Positions 32,269 through 38,018 of a stretch of 38,018 bases of DNA are shown here, in pieces. Position 1 is the first letter of the stretch; every line of letters starts with the position of its first letter. The notes beneath the pieces were generated by a model, which searched no databases, was not told where the DNA came from, and worked only from the letters and a program-made list of their open reading frames with translations. This DNA is from Syntrophomonas sp. UBA5432 (lineage in GTDB: Bacteria > Bacillota > Syntrophomonadia > Syntrophomonadales > Syntrophomonadaceae). Position numbers and translations under genes: made by a program. The stretch is from assembly GCA_002424365.1 (NCBI GenBank), contig DIRQ01000027.1:881-38898 (forward strand). The letters run 5' to 3'.

Positions 32269-33413
32269 AAAGGCTGATTGGCATAATTTTGGTGCTCGTC
32301 ATATTGATTGGCTTAACTGTACCCGGCTTAACTATGGGTGCCCAGCAAACCAACGATACCATTACTGATAAACCTGCAGCCCGAGCAGACGGCAGTAAGT
32401 GGCAGATTGGTTACTGTGAAAGCGAATCTTTTATTACTTACAACCATACGCTGGTGGCGATTGTCAAAGGTCTGGAGGAAATCGGTTGGATTACCGATTT
32501 AGAAGGATTTGAACAGGTGGCGGGTAACGCTGATAGTCGAGCCATCTGGAATTGGCTGGCCTCCAGGGAAGTTAGTCCTTATATTGAGTTTGTTGATAAT
32601 GCCTATTATAATCTGCGTGACCCTGAATTTGAGCAAGATGCTGTTATTAACCGCCTGAACAATGTAAAAGACCTTGATTTAATGCTGGTTATGGGAGCTG
32701 CAGCCGGCAATGTGTTAAGTAATACCGATCATAATACTAATATTTTAGTTTTTGCCGCTTCTAATGCAGTCCGGTCTAGAATCATTGATTCGGTGGAGGA
32801 TTCAGGCAAGGATAATGTATGGGCCCATATGGACGAAAAACGCTTTGAACGTCAGACCCGGGCCTTTTATGATATTGTCAAATTTAAAAAATTAGGAATT
32901 GTTTATGAAGACTCTGAAAATGCCAGGATATATTCAGCCGTAAATGAATTGGAAAGCCTGGCCCGGGAGAAGGGATTTGAAATTGTTCGCTATCATGTTA
33001 CCGAACCACGAAGTGCCGCAGAATATCCGCGATATTACCAGGAAGTTCAGACCGCTTATAATAAATTAGCCAGGGAAGTTGATGCTGTATATATAACCAT
33101 CGCCTCATTGGAAAGTAATAAACTACCTCAACTGTTTCAGCCCTTCTACGATAATAAAATACCGGTTTTTTCCCAGCTCGGCAACATTGAAGTTAAAAGC
33201 GGAGCTATGATGACCGTCTCTGTCATGGATGAAGAAAACATAGGCCGTTTTGGGGCTGACACTATTAGTAAATGCTTACAGGGAGCAAAACCTCGTGATC
33301 TGCAGCAATCATTTCAAAGCGCTCCCAAAATAACCCTTAACGCTGAAGTCGTTAAAAAACTCGACTTCAAGCTTCCCTTTGAACTATTAATAGTAGTCGA
33401 CGAAGTATACTGA
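32265..33413 (+). CDS. Secreted ABC_sub_bind-type substrate-binding protein
   Basis: ATG 32265 overlaps the maturase stop (ATGA) and has GGGAGA seven bases upstream. The 382-residue protein starts with a signal peptide (MKRLIGIILVLVILIGLTVPG) without a lipobox Cys. The rest resembles the PF04392 ABC_sub_bind family: WQIGYCESESF, LDLMLVMGAAAGNVL, KKLGIVYEDSENARIYSAVNELESLAREKGFE, VDAVYITIASLESNKLPQLFQPFYDNKIPVFSQLG. No permease or ATPase for it is nearby. It ends the RiPP operon and may bind the peptide, a precursor metabolite or a signal; the role is inference. Confidence 0.75.
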   Translation: MKRLIGIILVLVILIGLTVPGLTMGAQQTNDTITDKPAARADGSKWQIGYCESESFITYNHTLVAIVKGLEEIGWITDLEGFEQVAGNADSRAIWNWLASREVSPYIEFVDNAYYNLRDPEFEQDAVINRLNNVKDLDLMLVMGAAAGNVLSNTDHNTNILVFAASNAVRSRIIDSVEDSGKDNVWAHMDEKRFERQTRAFYDIVKFKKLGIVYEDSENARIYSAVNELESLAREKGFEIVRYHVTEPRSAAEYPRYYQEVQTAYNKLAREVDAVYITIASLESNKLPQLFQPFYDNKIPVFSQLGNIEVKSGAMMTVSVMDEENIGRFGADTISKCLQGAKPRDLQQSFQSAPKITLNAEVVKKLDFKLPFELLIVVDEVY

Positions 33414-33463
33414 GTCAAGGGGACGATTTTGCTGATTGAGAGGATAAGCAACGTTTTCCGGAA

Positions 33464-33499
33464 GATGTCGCTATTAAACAGAGTGACATCGGGTTTTTT
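33464..33499 (+). terminator. Intrinsic terminator of the RiPP block
   Basis: GATGTCGCT (33464-33472) pairs with AGTGACATC (33482-33490) over nine positions, with one G-T pair, and is followed by GGGTTTTTT. It lies 50 bases after the last gene of the block. Confidence 0.85.
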
Positions 33500-33528
33500 C
33501 TATATGCTTATTGTTATTGACCGTCAAC

Positions 33529-33633
33529 CGAAAAGAGGTTATTGCTGACATTCGATCCCACACAAAACTTTCAATTCAAGCAATTGCGGAGTTGCTTGGT
33601 GTAAATAGAAATGTGGTCGGACGAGTTGAGTAA
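33529..33633 (+). pseudogene. C-terminal remnant of a REP-type (Y1) transposase
   Basis: The frame before TAA 33631-33633 reads RKEVIADIRSHTKLSIQAIA followed by ELLGVNRNVVGRVE. This is a helix-turn-helix tail like that at the C-terminus of Y1_Tnp/REP-associated tyrosine transposases (SI-x-x-IA-x-LLG-x-x-R-x-x-V-x-R). No catalytic domain is found upstream. It marks an old insertion just outside the RiPP block terminator. Confidence 0.5.
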
Positions 33634-33648
33634 AGTAAGAGTTAATAG

Positions 33649-33888
33649 TCAAAAGAACCGTACCCATGACTCAATCAGGATTATGATAATGGAAACTAGC
33701 AGCAGGGCAATGCCTAGCAGAGCGCTCCAGAAGGGTACCGGTAAGAGGTTATAGACCAGATCCAAATAATAACTGACCAGGTCTTCCTGCTTTACTGGCA
33801 GCAAGCTTTGAGCTACCTTTTTATAAGACAGGTAGGCATAGGCGATAAGAATTAAAGCAATTGCTAAGAAAATAAGTCCGATGGTCAC
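33649..33888 (-). CDS. Small two-helix membrane protein, 79 aa
   Basis: The GTG start has GGGGGAG nine bases upstream. The protein has helix 1 at about 3-22, a short loop with Lys and acidic residues (KKVAQSLLPVKQEDLVSYYL) and helix 2 at about 50-73, then a short basic end. I recognise no family. It is a single-gene transcript divergent from addB, with its own likely promoter. Confidence 0.6.
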   Translation of the reverse strand: MTIGLIFLAIALILIAYAYLSYKKVAQSLLPVKQEDLVSYYLDLVYNLLPVPFWSALLGIALLLVSIIIILIESWVRFF

Positions 33889-33930
33889 AAATAACGCTCC
33901 CCCGAATAGTATTATATGCTATTATTCTAT

Positions 33931-33959
33931 ATTATAGGGTTGCTTACCATTATAAGCAA
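33931..33959 (-). promoter_or_regulatory. Candidate promoter of the two-helix protein gene
   Basis: On the minus strand TTGCTT (plus 33954-33959) and a perfect TATAAT (plus 33931-33936) are 17 bases apart, about 43 bases before the start codon. Confidence 0.45.
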
Positions 33960-34027
33960 TAAGATGAAGGGCAGGATTATTAAGCAGAAGGTAGAATATT
34001 GTTACTAATCCCATATCGTGGTAATAA

Positions 34028-34060
34028 AATAACTTAAGGGGACATTCCTCTTAAGTTATT
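34028..34060 (+). other. Perfect stem-loop in the addB leader
   Basis: AATAACTTAAG (34028-34038) and CTTAAGTTATT (34050-34060) pair over 11 bases around an 11-base loop, ending ten bases before the addB ribosome binding site. The tail is CTAATTTAAA, not a T run, so it may be an mRNA 5' stem or a regulator palindrome rather than a terminator. Confidence 0.5.
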
Positions 34061-34082
34061 CTAATTTAAAGGAGATATTGAG

Positions 34083-37000
34083 ATGACCCTGCAATTTATT
34101 ACCGGGCGGGCTGGTAAAGGTAAAAGCTATTACATATATAATGAAATTCATCAACATATGATAGAGTCCGACAGCCGGGAGAAATTAATATTATTAGTTC
34201 CAGAACAATACACCCTACAGGCAGAACGGGATTTCATTGATAAAACCGGGCTTAAGGGTATTATGCAGTTGGAAATCCTTAGTTTCACCCGTCTGGCCCA
34301 GCGGATATTCAATGAGGTCGGCGGTTTAACCCGGATTTTACTCAATGAACAGGGAAGAAACATGGTATTGCGCCGGGTTATAGAGCAACTGGAAGGGGAA
34401 TTGCTGGTTTATAAAAATTCCTGCCGTCAGAATGGATTCGTTCATGAGCTTATGGATTTTTTAGCCGATTTAAAACAAAGAGCAGTTGGAATTGATGATA
34501 TTAAGCAAATACAGGATAGGGTTGATAAAGACTCCTTACTGGGGCGGAAACTGCATGATGTGACCCTAATTTACCAGCACTTTAACGATTATCTGCAAGA
34601 ACGCTACATTGATAGTGAAGACTTCATTAATCTCTTTATTGAAAAGATGCCCTCCAGTCGTTATTTATCCAGTTCGCGAATATGGGTAGATAACTTCGCT
34701 ACTTTTTCTCCCCAGAGTATAAGAATTTTAGAGCAACTTATCACTGTGTGTCCGGAAACTACCATCAGTCTTAGCCTCAATAATGATAAAGGGCAAAGAG
34801 ATGAAGATCTCTTTATTTTGTCCCGGAAAACTTACCGTACTCTTAATGAAATAGCGCGAAATAATGGTATAATTACCAGCCAAATAAATATTGATGCCAC
34901 TGCTGCTGACCGGCTCAGGAACAAAGAACTGTTGCATCTGGAGCGGGAATTATATGCTTATCCCAGCCGTAAATACCAGGATGCAGTTACCCGATTAAGT
35001 GTTTTTGCTGCAGCCAATCCCGACAGCGAAGTTGAAGATCTGGCTACCCGTTTGATTAGCCTGGTGCGCGATGAGGGATACCGCTGGAAGGATATCGCGG
35101 TAATCTGTAATGATCTTGATAGCTATAGTGGACTTATAAAAAGAGTTTTTCAGGAATATGGCATTCCCTTTTTTATGGATCAGAAAAAGGACATTATGGA
35201 TAATCCCATTATCGAATTTATACTGGCATCATTACATTGTGTGGAGCGAGGTTACCTTTATGAAGATATTTTCCGCTGTTTGAAGACAGGACTGGGAGTC
35301 CTGGATAATGAATCGTGTGAGAAGCTGGAAAACTATGTGCTGGCCAATGGTATCCGCGGTAACCGCTGGATAAAACCATTTTCCCGGGGGGAGGAAGATG
35401 AACTGGAGGAACTAAACCAATGGCGGGAAATAGTTATAACTCCTCTGGAGGAAATGAAAAAAGCTCTATCCGAGCAAGGGAGTTTTGCCGATATTACCCG
35501 GGTTCTATATGACTACCTGGAAAAACAGGAAGTTGAGGAGAAAATACAGACTTGGATAGAAGAATTGTGGGAGCAAGGGATTTATGAGGTAGTTAATGAA
35601 TATACCCAGATTTGGAATATGGTTATCGACACCTTTGATCAAATGGTAGAAATATTGGGCGATCAACAGGGGGGCTTGAAGGAGTATATTAAAGTCTTGG
35701 AGGCAGGATTCTCTTCGCATGAACTGGGCATAATTCCTACCACCGTAGACCAAGTGCTGGTTGGCAATATCCAGCGCTCTAAAAGCCATGACATAAAAGC
35801 ATTGTTTGTTTTAGGGGTAAATGATGGTATTATTCCATCGATCAAATCCCGGGAAGGAATATTATCTACTGATGAAAGTGATTATTTGGCCAGTCAGGAG
35901 ATGGAAATTTCTAAAAGTCGGGAGATGCAGGTGGCTGAGGAAAACTTCCTTATTTACAATGCTCTGGCCAAGTGCCGGCAGAAACTTTTCCTATCTTATG
36001 CTACAGCTGATAGTGAAGGCCGGGCTTTGCGTCCATCATTGCTATTAGATCGTCTCTGTTATCTCTATCCTGGGCTACAGATAGATAGCGGATTGATAAA
36101 TGACCGGCAAAGACAATTACAGATGGTAGCCCGCCCCCGAAGCACATTTAAACACCTGCTTGAAAACCTGCGACTTCACCTGGATAATAAACCGATAGAA
36201 GATTTCTGGTGGGATGTCTATAACTGGTACCACCAGCAAGACCAATGGCAGGAACATTGCAATAATACGGAAAAGGCCTTTTTCCACCGTAACCAGGTCA
36301 ATACTATTAGCCCCGGACAGGCCCGGCAGCTGTTTAAATTACCCCTGCGGGGGAGCGTCACGCGCCTGGAGCGTTTTATTGCCTGTCCTTTTGCCCATTT
36401 CGTTCATTACGGCCTGTCGCCCCGGGAAAGAAAAGAGTTTTCGGTCCAGGCTCCTGATATTGGAGAATTATTTCATAACAGCCTGCTGGAATTCGCCCTG
36501 CAAATAGAAGAACTACCGGGAAAATGGCAAGGGATAGGGCGCGAAGATTGCGAGTTATTGATGGATAAGGTTATGGATGAAATGCTCATCGCCCAGGGAG
36601 AAGGGGTGTTTTCCAGCAATAATCGCTACCGTTACCTGAGCCAACGTTTAAAAAGAATAGGGCGTCGGGCTGCCTGGACTGTAAGTGAGCATATAAAAAG
36701 GGGTGGCTTTACTCCTTTAGGATATGAAATCAGGTTCGGAAAGGGAGGAACATTGCCGCCTCTGATAATTGAACTGGAAAACGGCGAGAAAATGTACCTG
36801 GAAGGACGCATAGACCGGGTAGATATCCTGGATCAGGGAGATACCGGATATATAAGGATAATTGATTATAAAACCGGAAATAAACAGTTAAGTATTTCTG
36901 ATACCTATTACGGATTAAGCCTCCAGTTGCTCATCTATTTACGAGCGGTTCTGGCCGGTGGGCAGGAACTAGAACGACCAATGTTAAAACCGGCAGGAAT

Positions 37001-37484
37001 ATTCTATTTTAAGATAGATGACCCCTTGATTAAGACCGAGGCTGAGATTAAGGAGGTAATCGAACAACAGCTTATAAAAGAACTTAAGCTACGAGGGCTG
37101 GTGCTGGAGGATGTAAATATTGTTAGGGAGATGGACCGGGAAATCACTTCTTACTCTGATATAATTCCGGCTGGGTTAAAAAAGGATGATAGCTTTAATT
37201 CCAACTCGGCCCTTTTAAGTGAAGAGGATTTTGAATATTTACTAGGCCATGTTGATAATTTGTTGAGAAAAGTTAGCCATGAACTGGTGGGAGGAAAAGT
37301 AAAAATTGAACCTTATAAACTTCAAGATAAAACCGCCTGTGATTATTGTCCTTACCTCTCTATTTGCCAGTTTGACCGGCAGTTACCCGGAAATAATTAC
37401 CGGAACTTGCCCCCATTAAAAGACAATGACGCTATTCTTAAAATAAGAGCTGAACAGGAGGTGAACGCAAGTGACCTGGACTGA
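34083..37484 (+). CDS. addB: ATP-dependent helicase/nuclease subunit B
   Basis: The 1133-residue protein has Walker A GRAGKGKS (residues 8-15) and helicase-like but inactivated superfamily 1 domains, as known for AddB. A RecB-type nuclease domain lies at the C-terminus: GRIDRVDILD...IRIIDYKTGNKQ (about 900-935) holds the catalytic Asp and Lys. The four Cys of its 4Fe-4S cluster are one in FIACPFAHFVHYG (about 765) and three in ACDYCPYLSICQFD (about 1085-1097). AddAB processes double-strand breaks for recombination and recognises Chi. AAAGGAGAT lies eight bases before the ATG. It overlaps addA by 14 bases. Confidence 0.96.
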   Translation: MTLQFITGRAGKGKSYYIYNEIHQHMIESDSREKLILLVPEQYTLQAERDFIDKTGLKGIMQLEILSFTRLAQRIFNEVGGLTRILLNEQGRNMVLRRVIEQLEGELLVYKNSCRQNGFVHELMDFLADLKQRAVGIDDIKQIQDRVDKDSLLGRKLHDVTLIYQHFNDYLQERYIDSEDFINLFIEKMPSSRYLSSSRIWVDNFATFSPQSIRILEQLITVCPETTISLSLNNDKGQRDEDLFILSRKTYRTLNEIARNNGIITSQINIDATAADRLRNKELLHLERELYAYPSRKYQDAVTRLSVFAAANPDSEVEDLATRLISLVRDEGYRWKDIAVICNDLDSYSGLIKRVFQEYGIPFFMDQKKDIMDNPIIEFILASLHCVERGYLYEDIFRCLKTGLGVLDNESCEKLENYVLANGIRGNRWIKPFSRGEEDELEELNQWREIVITPLEEMKKALSEQGSFADITRVLYDYLEKQEVEEKIQTWIEELWEQGIYEVVNEYTQIWNMVIDTFDQMVEILGDQQGGLKEYIKVLEAGFSSHELGIIPTTVDQVLVGNIQRSKSHDIKALFVLGVNDGIIPSIKSREGILSTDESDYLASQEMEISKSREMQVAEENFLIYNALAKCRQKLFLSYATADSEGRALRPSLLLDRLCYLYPGLQIDSGLINDRQRQLQMVARPRSTFKHLLENLRLHLDNKPIEDFWWDVYNWYHQQDQWQEHCNNTEKAFFHRNQVNTISPGQARQLFKLPLRGSVTRLERFIACPFAHFVHYGLSPRERKEFSVQAPDIGELFHNSLLEFALQIEELPGKWQGIGREDCELLMDKVMDEMLIAQGEGVFSSNNRYRYLSQRLKRIGRRAAWTVSEHIKRGGFTPLGYEIRFGKGGTLPPLIIELENGEKMYLEGRIDRVDILDQGDTGYIRIIDYKTGNKQLSISDTYYGLSLQLLIYLRAVLAGGQELERPMLKPAGIFYFKIDDPLIKTEAEIKEVIEQQLIKELKLRGLVLEDVNIVREMDREITSYSDIIPAGLKKDDSFNSNSALLSEEDFEYLLGHVDNLLRKVSHELVGGKVKIEPYKLQDKTACDYCPYLSICQFDRQLPGNNYRNLPPLKDNDAILKIRAEQEVNASDLD

Positions 37485-38018
37485 AGCTCAGAAAAACGCG
37501 ATTGAGGCCAGGGACTGCAACCTCCTGGTAGCAGCGGCTGCTGGCTCCGGCAAAACCACAGTATTGGTCGAGCGTATAATTCAATTAATCTTAAACGATA
37601 GTGTTGATATCGACCGTATGTTAATAGTAACTTTCACCCAGGCGGCAGCCGGGGAGATGCGGGAAAGGATTAGCACGACCCTGCAATCACAGCTGGAAAA
37701 CAGACCGGAAAATGAACAGCACTTGCGACGGCAGCTAAAACTCTTGAACCAGGCCTCCATCAGCACTATTCACGCTTTCTGTACCGATGTCATACGCCGC
37801 TATTTTCACCTGGTAGGAATAGACCCCGGTTTTCGCATAAGTGACAGCATGGAAAGTGATTTAATTAAAATGGAGACTCTGGAAGATTTATTTGAAAGTG
37901 AGTATGAAAAAGGAAACCCTATATTTCTTAACCTGGTGGAATCCTTTGGTACAAGCCGCAGTGACCAAAGTTTACAGGAACTGGTTTTACGAGCCTATGA
38001 ATTTGCCCAATGTAAGCC
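37471..38018 (+). CDS. addA: ATP-dependent helicase/nuclease subunit A, 5' part
   Basis: GTG 37471 follows AGGAGGTGA by about seven bases and opens a frame that runs off the window after about 182 residues. It begins VTWTEAQKNAIEARDCNLLV and has the Walker A AAAGSGKTT (about 22-30), the motif VTFTQAAAGEMRERI (about 50-64) and ISTIHAFCTDVIRRYF (about 95-110), all typical of AddA/UvrD superfamily 1 helicases. The start lies inside the end of addB, so the two subunits are translationally coupled. The C-terminal nuclease domain is beyond the window. Confidence 0.95.
   Translation, partial: MTWTEAQKNAIEARDCNLLVAAAAGSGKTTVLVERIIQLILNDSVDIDRMLIVTFTQAAAGEMRERISTTLQSQLENRPENEQHLRRQLKLLNQASISTIHAFCTDVIRRYFHLVGIDPGFRISDSMESDLIKMETLEDLFESEYEKGNPIFLNLVESFGTSRSDQSLQELVLRAYEFAQCK

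Overview
The window looks like a chromosomal segment of a low-to-mid GC, spore-forming Firmicute of the class Clostridia; a Syntrophomonas-like lineage is my best guess. The evidence is AddB/AddA instead of RecBCD, a SpoVM-like micropeptide behind a mother-cell-type promoter, an S-layer homology protein, a TIGR04086/YrzE-type membrane protein, strong AGGAGG ribosome binding sites and frequent GTG/TTG starts. Genus is inference only. I see no rRNA, tRNA, CRISPR array or intact insertion sequence.

Layout. 1-7.5 kb is housekeeping and accessory: the end of a DUF3343 gene, a DinG-like Fe-S helicase, two microproteins (one SpoVM-like), a four-helix membrane protein, a methyl-accepting chemotaxis protein, a ZIP metal transporter whose start seems damaged, a DUF606 transporter and an SLH protein. 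7.7-11.1 kb (minus strand) is a GntR/YtrA-type regulator, ABC ATPase and permease operon with a palindromic operator. 11.4-13.9 kb is a second, plus-strand ABC exporter pair.

13.9-33.5 kb is a co-directional accessory block ending at a good intrinsic terminator (33464-33499). It opens with a histidine kinase/response regulator pair, an MFS protein carrying two extracytoplasmic sensor-like modules, and an orphan substrate-binding lipoprotein. Then comes a RiPP (ribosomally made, modified peptide) locus of the NHLP/Nif11 type: HlyD-like adaptor, C39-peptidase ABC exporter, second NHLP-type ABC exporter, two precursor peptides, a radical SAM/SPASM/TPR enzyme, an unrecognised 349-residue protein, a GNAT-like protein, a second radical SAM/SPASM enzyme and a secreted ABC_sub_bind-type protein. 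Both leaders end in LEDVAGG, so one exporter-protease could mature both. The cores are unrelated: one has two Cys, the other has no Cys or Ser, is Gly-rich and ends GWNWPLK. The WNW motif recalls the radical-SAM-crosslinked core of darobactin. No lanthionine synthetase or cyclodehydratase is present, so the chemistry is probably radical SAM crosslinking or epimerisation. This locus is the best candidate for an undescribed system.

33.5-38.0 kb has a transposase remnant, a two-helix membrane protein, addB and the start of addA. Three families of short intergenic repeats are scattered through the window; two of them border or enter the RiPP locus.
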